A stretch of 64,000 bases of DNA from assembly GCA_038501625.1 (NCBI GenBank), contig JAZAYU010000008.1:11222938-11286937 (forward strand), in the 5' to 3' direction. The notes beneath the pieces were generated by a model, which worked only from the letters and a program-made list of their open reading frames with translations, was not told the DNA's origin and ran no database searches. Shown piece by piece: positions 33,370 through 44,500 of the stretch. The position numbers were made by a program, and so were the translations under genes. The DNA comes from Corbicula japonica (taxonomy: Eukaryota > Mollusca > Bivalvia > Venerida > Cyrenidae). Positions within the stretch are counted from its first letter, which is position 1. Every line of letters begins with the position of its first letter.

Positions 33370-35257
33370 ATGACCTACATATTATTTTAAAACAATCTGG
33401 CAGACACGCTATGCTATCTAGGTTGGCTTCTCTTTCTATATCAAGTCTGCAGAAACTGGATGAGGAAGCCGACGACATCGTCATTAGAACCCATCCATTT
33501 TACGAAGTTGCTAGTCTTATTCAGTGTTATACTCGGCATGTTCTCAGGCCGCACATTGACTTGGAATCTGACCATCAAAGACATTTCCTTAAAATTTCTT
33601 TTTTAAATAAAGGAATAGATTTTATTGACCTTCCTAGTATATTTAAAGATAAAACAGTTCAATCGGCTGTTCCTATTTATTTTAAGAATACTGAATCGCC
33701 TATGGTTTGTTAGAAATACAACAAACCAACTAGAAATACAATTTTTAATTACAACAAAATTACCTCGGATTTACAGATCATTGAAAATACACCAAAATCT
33801 TGAGAGTGTTTAACTTCTAAATGTATTGCTATAAGCCTGCCGGTCATATTGTTACCGGTGATCTTAATTTAATCAAAAACTCGAGAATTCGTAATTTAAT
33901 TTCTAAAGGTCCCAAATATAGAATATCATCCAAAATTGATTTTAATGCATGCCGTGCAGAAATTGCTGAGTCTTTAAACTTATTTTGCAATAAATGGTGC
34001 AAAAGAGAACATCCCGAGCCTAATGCACTTTCTAACTGGAAAAAACACATATTCAAAATAATTGACACTCCAATATCATTTTATGAAAGAAACTTTGCTT
34101 TATTACCACCTCGACCTTGTTTTAACTTTCGTCATTTGAAAAAAGGAATTCAAGACTTTCATAACAGATTTGTTTTAACACTTGCTGATAAGGCTTCTAA
34201 TAATGTAATTATAGTGTGACGAATACACTATATTAATATTCAAACTGAAGAACTGAACAGCACTAATGCTTATATACTGACTTCTTCATCTGGGAGTGAT
34301 ATTGTTACTGCACACACTCTACAAATTACAAAATTTAGAATCAGTATTGAGCCGAAACAAGACAAAGTACCACTATGTATTGGTTGCCTAAAATGCATAA
34401 AACACCGTACAAAGCAAGATTTATTGCTAACTCTAGTTCTTGCACTACTACTAAATTATTCGTGCTCTTAACATCTTGTCTTACAGCTATAAAAGAACAT
34501 GTAATTAGGTATTGTGATAAGGTTTTTGAAACTTCTGGCAAAAATTTATTTTGGTCGATTAAAAATTCAAATGACGTTTTGAAAAAGCTTAAATCAAATA
34601 ATTTTCAGGCGTTCTGTTTGTCTACTTATGATTTCTCAACATTATACACTTCGCTCCCTCATAATTTAATAAGAGACAAACTAACCAGTCTCATTGAAAA
34701 AACGTTTGCTAGAGAAAATAAAACCTTCATCGCTTGTAATGAACATAGGGCATTTTTTACAGATGGTTCTTATGATAATTACACCTTATGGACTTGTCAA
34801 GACCTAATAGAGTCGCTAACTTTCTCACTGGATAATATTTATGTTAGATTCGGTACCTCTATTTATAAACAAGTAACAGGCATCCCAATAGGTACTAATT
34901 GTGCACCCCTTGTTGCTGATCTGTTTTTATACTGTTATGAAAGAGACTTTATGTAATCTCTTTCTACTGAACATCAAGATGATATAATTACAGCTTTTAA
35001 CAACACATCGAGGTACCTTGATGATTTATTAAATATAGACAATAACCACTTTCCATTACTGGTTAATAAGATTTATCCTAAAGAACTACAACTTCAGAAA
35101 AGCAAGCAAACTTTCTTGATCTAAATCTGTCAATTGATAATGGTTATGTCACATCTAAAATTTATGATAAAAGAGATGATTTTAATTTGAATATAGTAAA
35201 TTTTCCGTTTTTAGACGGCGATGTTCCCCGTGCAACATCTTATGGGGTTTATATCTC
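33370..35257 (+). pseudogene. PLE reverse transcriptase, N-terminal and palm part
   Basis: Successive plus-strand frames give one PLE protein. An N-terminal region (THPFYEVASLIQCYTRH, FLNKGIDFIDLPSIFKD) comes first, then CYKPAGHIVTGDLNLI and KWCKREHPEPNALSNWK. The RT core has YWLPKMHKTPYKARFI, YDFSTLYTSLPHNLI and TGIPIGTNCAPLVADLF, with the catalytic YLDD at 35013-35024. Stops occur near 33712, 34218 and 34954 and a frameshift near 35130. The last readable residues before the LINE are SYGVYISQL. Confidence 0.85.
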
Positions 35258-35264
35258 ACAGCTT

Positions 35265-35321
<57 letters not shown>

Positions 35322-36925
35322 TCTTTATTTTTAGAAGGTTACATATTAAGTTTGAACAAAAGGATGTCAATTTTATTTACAATATGGCCTTCTTAATAAA
35401 ATAACAATTACAAAACAATTCTATAAAAACAACAACATTAAATGTTAATTTAAAACAAAACATTTGACATTCACAACAGACAGACACTCATTAAAAATAT
35501 GAGAAATAGTATATTAATTAATTACATCAAGATTGCGACAGATTAAATAGATATTGTTTTAAAAGATGCTTAAAGGAATTGAGTGACTGAACTGAACGTA
35601 TTGTTATTGGTATATTATTCCATACTCCTCTACTATAGTATCTGAACGTGTCTTTTAAGTAATTTGTTCGAGGTGTCAATTGTGAGAGATGTTTCCAAGT
35701 CGGAGAGCGAAGATTGTATTTATCATTTGTAGAGAATTTCAATAAATCTGATATAAAGCTAGGTGTTTGATTGTTTATGGATTTGAAAACTAGAAGCGCC
35801 GCGTGGTATTTACATCTGTATTGAAAAGGAAGCCATTTCAGTTCTTTGAAAAGAGAGGATGACGGTGTTCGGTAAGATTTGCATAAAATGATACGAGCAG
35901 CTCTTTTCTGAATATTTACTATTTTACTAATCCCAGACTGGTTTCCTTTGCCCCAGACAGTACAACAATAATCAAAAGTAGACATAATGTAAGCATTATA
36001 ATACATAATTTTGTGTCTTGTGTGAGATAATATGAAATTCTTCTCAAAAGAGCAATCTTAGAGTTAAGTTTCAAAGACATTTTGTATGTCTGAGTTTTCC
36101 AAGACATATTATTTTCTATGTAAACACCCAATACTTTTTGGTTTTTAACATTCTCAATATATTTTCCCGATACTGTGAGATGAAGTGGGACTGACTTTTT
36201 CAGTTTTTGTCTTGTACCAATAACCATACATTTAGTTTTATCCGGATGTAAAAGCATATTGTTGATGGAACACCATTTTTCAATCAAAACTAAATTATTC
36301 TGGAGATCTGCTTCAACATGTTGTAAATTGGATCCTGCTTTGTACAATGTTGAATCATCAGCGTAAAGATCAATATTCATTGAATCAGATAAATATGCTA
36401 TATCATTAATATATAACAGAAACAAAAGGGGGCCTAAAATAGATCCTTGAGGCACACCAGTAGAAATGTGTAGGATATTAGATTTAATAGAACCAACTTT
36501 GACCATTTGTGTTCTGTTTGTAAGATAAGATTTAAAGAGTTTAACAGCCTTTTCTGAAAAATGATGAAGGCATAACTTATGTAGCAATATTTCATGATCA
36601 ACAAGATCAAATGCCTTTCTTAGATCTAAAAATACAGCACCAACAAAATTACCATCATCAACCTCTTTCAACCAAGTATCGACAAGTCTGATAAGAGCTG
36701 TGTGACACGAATGAGAAGTTCTAAAACCGGTCTGATTTACATGAAGTACATTTGTTTTTTTTAAAACAATTGTAATTGTAAAGCAATATGGCGTTCAAAT
36801 ATTTTAGAAAGAGTAGGCAAGATAGATATCGGACGATAATTATTTGCATCCTGCTTGCATCCACCGTTATGAATAGGATAAATGCAAGCCTCTTTTATGA
36901 CATCAGGGAATACCCCATATTTAAT
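35258..36925 (-). mobile_element. 5'-truncated LINE inserted in the PLE
   Basis: A non-LTR retrotransposon in the opposite orientation to its host element, covering the RT from NYRPISILPTLSKIFERH to the end, a short 3' UTR and a (TTA)n tail on its own strand. The PLE reading resumes across it, and TTGT occurs at both junctions (CAGCTTGT before, TTGTTCGC after), a possible 4-bp target duplication. It belongs to the family of the LINE fragment at 29880-31625. The microsatellite tail and RT motifs suit CR1/L2/jockey-related clades. Confidence 0.88.
35266..35320. repeat. (TAA)n microsatellite, LINE 3' tail
   Basis: About 18 TAA units. On the minus strand it follows the 3' UTR end (CTAAAAATAAAGAATT), so it is the tail copied by the LINE rather than an independent microsatellite. 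Confidence 0.9.
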
Positions 36926-36985
36926 TGTTCGCTTTTCAAGAGCTTGCAACGATGTTAATGATTTCAATGAACGTAATCTTTGCAT
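35527..36985 (-). pseudogene. Reverse transcriptase of the inserted LINE
   Basis: Minus-strand frames carry NYRPISILPTLSKIFERH, VFLDLRKAFDLVDHEILL, TGVPQGSILGPLLFLLYIND and the catalytic YADDSTLY, then the thumb (MLLHPDKTKCMVIG, LGVYIENNMSW) and the C-terminal region FDYCCTVWGKGN...IQKRAARIIL with a stop at 35527. Frameshifts near 36740 and 35990 break it. No endonuclease is present because of 5' truncation. The first residues of the distal frame (36926-36985) are antisense to the PLE and not part of the LINE. Confidence 0.85.
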
Positions 36986-37340
36986 TACAGAAAAACTTTT
37001 AAAACAAGGTTATCGGTATCAGAAATTAAGGAAAACCTTTTGCAAGTTTTATCGCCGATACCCAGAATCAATTCATAAATACAGATGCAGTTTAAAATCA
37101 CTTTTGCAACAAGGTATTTCACAGCCAGTTTTTTTATGGAGATTTTATTTATAAACTTAAAAAGATAAAAGGCAGTGTTCATTTCTCCCGGTTATTCGTA
37201 AAAACCATCTGTTAATTTATAAAGAAAGGTTACCAACATGATATTTTACAGCGCTCTGCAGGCCTGGTGATTAACCCTTCTACAGTTGATCATTATGCTT
37301 ACCTCTTTGGTTGCACGACGGTGGCAGGGATTTAAGAGTT
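36926..37340 (+). pseudogene. PLE reverse transcriptase, C-terminal part
   Basis: Resumes exactly where the upstream part stops: VRFSRACNDVNDFNERN, LLKQGYRYQKLRKTFCKF, and later INPSTVDHYAYLFGCTT with a stop just before the right pLTR. Frameshifts are present near 37140. No GIY-YIG motif appears after the RT. Confidence 0.8.
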
Positions 37341-37361
37341 TATGAAGGTTAATGGGGAAAT

Positions 37362-37857
37362 CTTTTTTTAAAAGAACCTAGAAGCTCGATTTGTTTCTTT
37401 TATCCCTGTCATCGTGTTATTGCTGATTTTACTCCAGGAGCTCTGGTCTCGGTAAGATCATTGAGTACCCGCCCCTTCGGCTTTGCAATGCTCTTAACTT
37501 CTTATGTTTTATATGTTTGTGTGCTTTTGCATGCAACATTGTTAAGTCGATAAGTGGGTTGGAGTTTTTTCACCAAGACAACTTGTACTTGTTTTGTGAT
37601 ATGAGAACCTGTTAGGGCAAGTGTGAGGTTGGTGCACTCTAGAACCTGGTTTAAACCCCCAGTGGCAATTTGATTTGCCACTGACCGTTCCAAGGCGGTA
37701 ACCCCTCGGGTTCTCATTTTTTGTTTATTGTTAGTGGTGTCTTTTTTGAAACTGATCATTTTATTAACCATGCTCTCTCCCCCTCTCTTCTTCTTGACTG
37801 TGTGGAGAGGCTGTTTTTTCTGAATGTGGCGATTCCTGATATGCATATTTCACCTTT
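37362..37857 (+). repeat. Right pLTR of the Penelope-like element
   Basis: Direct copy of 31717-32184 ending GCATATTTCACCTTTT. It follows the stop of the RT frame closely. Confidence 0.88.
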
Positions 37858-38577
37858 TTACATACACACAATACATACATAATTGCAAGATGCAAGTCTT
37901 TTGATTATCTCAGCAACTAAAACTGCTCACTGATTAATTGCCATACAGATCACATTCTAGTTGCTTTCTGCTTTGGTTAAATGTTGTTTTACGCTGGGGG
38001 TAAATATAAGCATTGAGTTGTGGCAATTTGGGATGATTTGGTTGAATTTGTTCTGTCTAAGATGCTAACGAATAGTAACATGAAAACAGAATCGGCTCTA
38101 TTGTGAAAATTTGCAACAATTTGCATATTTTTGATACACAACAGTTATCATTTGAACAATGGCGTTTCAGCCTCCTAATACAGACAGAGGTTAAACAAAT
38201 TTGAACATTGATGTTCAGTTTTCGATTATAAGAATCGATACTTTGTATCTGTTAAACAATGAGTGAAATTCGGACAGATCGATTTCGGATAATTTTGTCA
38301 TTGACTGTTCAGGCTAAACCCATTCTTTTATCAGAGAACCGTATGCCACTGATCATAATATTGCAATAAGGGTTGTGAAAAATCCATGCCTGAACCAAGG
38401 ATTGAATCCAGGACCCCTCTCATGCTAATCAGACACTACCATGTCATCATAAATGCTAGCTCTATACAGGGTCTATTTAATCAATGGGTTATGAATGTAT
38501 AGCGTAAACGCGCATATTTTATCGATAATGCTGTCGTCGCGTATTGTTATCAGCTTCCAGTGTGTAAAACACAGATC
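37858..38577. other. Upstream region of INIP
   Basis: Between the PLE and the INIP start. It contains a tRNA-like fragment on the minus strand near 38375-38450 (GGTCCTGGATTCAATCC as a B-box-like motif). TATCGATAA lies at 38519-38527, ~50 bases before the start codon, resembling the DRE promoter element known from Drosophila housekeeping genes. No TATA box. Confidence 0.4.
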
Positions 38578-38596
38578 ATGGCCCAAGACGGACCAG
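38578..38596 (+). CDS. INIP: INIP coding exon 1
   Basis: 19 coding bases, ATGGCCCAAGACGGACCAG, then the donor GTAGAA. Encodes MAQDGP and one base of the next codon, which exactly fits the phase of exon 2. Confidence 0.75.
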
Positions 38597-41500
38597 GTAG
38601 AATGAAATGTTGAACGCAAATTTATACTATCCCCTGTATTTTAGTTCATACGGACTAATTAGTCGTCCGATTTTAAGTGTTTATATGTCGCTGAAAAGGG
38701 GAAAAGTTGATCTACACGTTGGTGTAATTTTTATTTCAATAAAACTACAATGACCTCCTATTTACACGATTTAAAATCGCAAAATGGGTTGATATTTCGC
38801 CGAATATTAAAAAGAGTGTTTTCTTCATTATAATTAAATACGCACACCCTTATTATACTCATAAAATATTTATTATTATATTTCTAAATTGCTATAACCA
38901 AAAATAAAAAATCGAAATAAAAAAGTTTCCGATTATTATAAGTTGTAATTTTGTTGCAGAGATCGGAACTGTGCTTTGTTATTGTTATTGTTTGTAGCGA
39001 TAGGAACGGTAGGGGAGCTAACTCTTCCCGTTGCCCTTGTCACCCCGAATTTTCTGGTTCCGAAATGGTGTGACTGGTTTACGCTGTTTTACGCTATAAA
39101 AGCAGTGTTTTTAACAAAAAACTTACTAAACCAGTCTAATGAATGTTCCATGGACGTGACAAAAAAATTTGAGGGGAAACATATCATTGGAAAAAAATTT
39201 AAAATGTAAGTAAAGTTTTCTGAAATTAAATAAAAACTAATTAAAAGCTGTTTTTCACAAAAAACGGTTATATTCTCATGATTTATACCCTTTTCAACTA
39301 TTATCAATTGTATTTGCAACTTTGTTTGGTACCGTCATTCCGTAAGCTTTATTAATTTCAACCCCACTGTAATTTGTTTTCGTCCGCCGGTGTATCCATA
39401 ACTTTTGACCCTGAATATTGTTGATTACGACGTAAAACTAAAAATCGGCGTAGTTGGCTCAAATTGAACATTTTGAAGCATTCCTAGTAAAACCATCGAT
39501 TGTAAATGAATTATTCAATGATCTATTAAATGCATATACGAGTATTGAAGATGAAAACAACTAATATTATGCAAAATCTCATTATTATTTTTCCCGGTGT
39601 CGAGGTATGTTTTTCCTGGGAAATTCATCCCGAAATAAATAAACAAACTATTCTTGCTGATTATTAACATATATTGTGCCAGTCAATGAATTATTTCCTG
39701 AAATATTTAAAATGTTGATTTTGGTAAACGTTTTCACAACAGATTTTTGTTAGTGACCCATTTTAAATGTTTGATTGATTTAAAATTAAACTTGCAAAGT
39801 ATGAACTCGGCAATGCATCCCTTGTTTTCTATTTTGTTTCCCTGTTTTACGTATTTTTTTGTTCAGATTTTATATTCAACTGCTATCTCTCACAACTGTC
39901 ATGAGAATGATAAGTCTATTTGCAACTTGAAATTAAGTATTGAATATTTTATTTGTTCATAAATTCATATAAATAATTAATGTTACTTTGAAAATTGCTA
40001 AACTGCTTTTCACATATTTCAGGTGATTGAAGTCCAGATGTATAGACACTAAGAAGGATGAGGAATATAATCAGCAAGTGGATTATATGTGTTGAGTAAA
40101 GCTTTATCCAAGAACTTGAAGAAGCAGTGTAAAACTATTGACAGTTTGCAGCTTATATATTTGAAAAAACTTCACTAAAAAATACTTTGTTGACCAGAGA
40201 CAGAGACTTGTTTCATGATATGTAATAGATAATAATTAGTATTACTCATTTAAATTTGATTTATGGGAATAAAAATTGTTTATATTTTGAATTTTTATAA
40301 ACATGCTTCAAGAAATAGCAAATTACATCAATTTTTGAGAAAGTTATGATTCTTATGGTTTTTGCTGTCTATTTTTTGCTTATTTTGTGGGGAAAAAAAG
40401 ATAGTTGTTTCAGTATTTTTCTTACAAAATCATATTTTTTTCCCTTAAAAATGTGATATTTTAACTGAATTTACTAATATGTATAGCTTTCAACACAAAA
40501 CATTCTTTCTAATTAAATCTGTATCGATTTAAGTGTTGGGAACCAAATTTTCTTATTTTTTTTAAAAAAAAAGTTGAAAATGGCGTCCTGCTATGATGAT
40601 GCAAAAGGGACCATAACTTTGCCATTTCTTGATGAAATTTGATGAAATTTTTTTTGTTGAGTTTCTCACATGTATGGCTACATGGAAATACTATCAGGTC
40701 ATTAAAAATCTTTTATTTTATTAAAGTCGTTCCTATACCTATTGTTTGCTTTTGGTTATTTTAGAGAATTATAATTTATCTTTTAACTTCTTTTGTGTCT
40801 TTGTAATGTAAAGAATATTTAATGAGCTCAATGATTGAAATAGACAAGTTTTTGTCATTTGTTTGTCACTTTATTTTCCGACTTCATTTGAGCTCGGTAT
40901 AAATGAAAGAGCGACTTTAATTATGATGCTAATTGGCATCAATAAACATTACTAGAACAATAGCAAAACATGTTTCTCCTATGACTACAAAAGGAAAATT
41001 TGTAATTCATGTTTGCATTGTTTGTTGTCATTGTTCTAATGAAGTTTATTGACCTTAATTCTAAGACATTGTTAACCTTGATATAGACAACCTTCCTGTG
41101 ACTGTAGTTTAATACTATAGTGGTTAATTTGGAAGTTTGGACTCCTGGCAATAAGGCTACACTCAGTGTAAGAAATTGTTTCATATTTCTATTTTTTTAT
41201 AATTCCTGCTTGACCTGTAACATTTATATTCCCTATAAATGATATCTGAAGTAATAAGAAGATTTATAATTATCAAATAACATGAAATTTTATGAAAATA
41301 GGAAACCACACTCCCCCCAACTTTAACTATAATTGTGACAAATGATACCGCCTTAATATCACAGCAATTAAATTATAGTTAAATATTTCCAGTGCCTCTA
41401 AATATGTATGTACCCCTTCACAAAAAAGTAAATAGTTTCAGCATGTAACAGTAACACTGAAACAGCTACACATGAAAGATGCCTATACTAGGTTCTAGTC

Positions 41501-44500
41501 ATGTAGCAAGGAAAAAACGCTTGCTATGGGTGAATATATTTAAAGCCAAAATTGTTACAGCATTATTAACAGAGTAAAATTCACTTAGATCCTAATATGC
41601 CGATTATTCAAATATATTGTTGAAGTTTGCTCTTCTTCAGTTATAGTGTTCAAAAGGTTCTTACTAGGATGGATGTTGGGTGGCTTTGCAAGTTTCCTAA
41701 ATATTTTGAAAAAAAAGTCTAAGTTTCTTTTGTTTATTTTCCAGAGCGTCAAAATAGAAAAATACTAGAACAGCTAGAGGAACAGAAGAAACGATTACGC
41801 ATGCAGACGCAAGCCGGTCCCGGTGTACCAACAACACCAGTCAGGTATACATTTCAGGCACATGTCAAGGCAATCCTTATCTTCCTACCTGATACACATA
41901 TATAAATTTACTTCAACTTAAAGTAGACATGATGGCAGTCTTTCTCACATATTTTAAAGTTGGCTTTTCATTTCAGTATTATCTCAACATATTGTAGTTG
42001 GATATATTGATCAGCTTTTGCACATGTACTTTTGCTAATATGATCTTCAGGACTGTGAATGGATAAAAAATGTTTTTACCAGTAAAATTCACTTACTAAG
42101 TTTATCTTTTGACATACATGCTATTCACAATATATGCTACATATTATACAGAATAGTATTCAGTAATCAGGGACCTTTATCAAACCATGTTGATTTGCTT
42201 TTTGTTTCATCTGTGCATTCAATTCAGTACATGTATCTACATCATCAACTTATTGGGCAGAAAAAATCTATTGAATCATAAAGCACACAGTGTAGATCCT
42301 GATCAGACTGCAAATATGAACAGACTGAACCGGATCTGTCATTGTAAAATATAAGCTGTTTCCCATCGATTGCTGTTGACCTGTTGCTTCCTGCTCTGTT
42401 TCAGCCAACCAACAAGTCCAGTGATTCCACCAGTGATTTCTCCAGCAGTCAGCCTGTCTCCTGGATTCCCTCCTATGGTAACAGCAATATATAATGTTCT
42501 GTGACCACTTTTTTCAGTTGATTATCACTAATCTTGCTTGGACTATTTTTGTAGATCTATATAGTGTTATGTAGAGCTGGGTACCACGAGTAAAAAACAT
42601 ACCAGGGTTTACCACGGAATTTGAAAATATCACAGTATATCCCAATCTTACCTATGCATTGTCCAGCTATATATTGGTTAATGAAAATAACAATTAAAAT
42701 GGTCGACAAGACTGAATTTATTAAAAACACATACATTCTGACTAAAACTTTTTATGACAGCGTTGCAGTTAATGCACACTGCAATATTGTCTTCAATTTG
42801 ACCGTCAATTTTTCTTTTTTTGAAAGAACAATGCGCTCAAATTACTGATTTTGCCTCTTTTTTTTCACCAGCATGAAATCCAAGGGTGACGCCATATTGT
42901 TTTCATGTAAACACCAGGCGCGCTTGACAAAAATTAATTCAACGCAACTAATTGTGAAACTGCAGTGCATTCTTGGGTTTTATGTGACCACTTGTCTAGA
43001 TTGATTTAAAACAATTGTTAGACAAGTTTTATGAATCAGGATCTTCTTTTAATTGACCTTAAAATATTTCATATTAAATTTCATTGGCAAGTTTAAAGTA
43101 GAGAAGTGCGAGGCTTAGACGGTACAGACTAGAGCTGACTGTCGACTCGGTTAAATAATTATAAATTTATCATAAACACAATCAAGGAGCTGTTTAATTT
43201 TGAATATAAATTGGGAAACTCAGAGAATTATTTGAAGTGAAAAACAAAAAGGACTATTATGACAAAATACCGGTTTTCTGTGATGATACCGCAGTATCTT
43301 ACCACAGGACTTTTTACCACGGTAACCTGTTTACCGGTGATACCGCACACATCTAGTATTATGGATTAGTTACCAATGAATATAGTTTTTGATAATTTTT
43401 AGCAGGTAATGTGCATTATCCCAAATTGGAAAAGTATCTTTCTTCCCAAATGGTAAAAATGATTTTAAATATTACATTGTATTTGAGACCAAAATTACCA
43501 AAATATGCTGAATAATGATCTAACATGATGTTCTGATATTTTTGATTCCTATGGCAAAAACAAATCTATGTCTCATAACTCTGAAATCATTTGTTATATA
43601 ATGTTTCATAATGTTTAATATTTCTCATTAACTTAAACTGCTAATAAGTGAGTGACTTCAGACTTTGGGGAAAAAGCGAACCTCTTCTCTCACTACATCA
43701 GCACAAACCAGTCTGGTAACTCATTCAGGGTTATGCCCCTTTCACTTACAAATTGAAAAATTGCTCAATAACTTTAAACTACAGGAGTTCCTTACTTTAA
43801 ACTTCACATGAATGATCATCTACATCAATACCTATCTGTTGTATTTCACAGTTATGCCCCTTTGAGTCCTAATATATTTGAAACATTTCGCAATTACTGT
43901 AAAACTACTTGAATGGCTGACTTCAAACATCACACATAGGGTAATACATGTACACCAACATATCCTGTTCAATTACATCAACTTTCTTCCCCTTTCATAC
44001 TAATAAAAATCAAAGTTGCGTCAAAAGAAGAGTTTTGTGAGATGAACTATGTATTTTCATTTCCTTTTACCTACAAGTAAAAATTAGAAAAATAAAAAAA
44101 AAGTGGAAAGTGACTCAAATGTTATGAGAATGCATTTTTTGTTATTAAATAGGTTCATCCAGATACCCAGGCTATGACCCCAGCACAGAGAGCAGCATTG
44201 CAGGTTATATATTAAACTTGTTAATTTTAAAGTAATGTGAAAAAATGTCTTACAAATGTCAGTAATCATGCTTTAGAACTGCCTCCTGTGCTTAAACTGG
44301 TTACACTGATAGCAGTTACCTGCTGAAAATCTTAGAAGAATCTGGCCCTTGGTGGGATTTGAACCTGCTATTTCCTGATCAAAAGTGGTGCTCCAACTCT
44401 TTAATAAATCTTTTCTAAATGGTACATGCAATTTGGGCTTATGTGATGATTTGCTGAGATATTTATCATGCGGTTTTTAAATACATGTACATGTATCAAC

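Larger units (their letters stand above)
31717..37857 (+). mobile_element. Penelope-like element (PLE), interrupted by a LINE
   Basis: Direct repeats of ~470-500 bp (31717-32184 and 37362-37857) flank a broken Penelope-type RT. Such pLTRs are characteristic of PLEs. Next to the left pLTR is an inverted scrap of the element's own RT (32185-32345), also a known PLE insertion pattern. The coding part (33370-35257 and 36926-37340) is split by a LINE. Without the LINE the unit is ~4.5 kb. No GIY-YIG endonuclease was recognised at either end of the RT. Several stops and frameshifts make it inactive. Confidence 0.85.

Noticed and set aside
37502..37846. A 114-codon minus-strand frame as a gene
   Set aside because: It is antisense within the right pLTR and not kept in the left pLTR.
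39149..39207. Alternative INIP first exon starting ATGGACGTG and ending before GTAAGT
   Set aside because: The splice phase (two bases left over) does not fit exon 2, whereas the 38578-38596 exon fits exactly.
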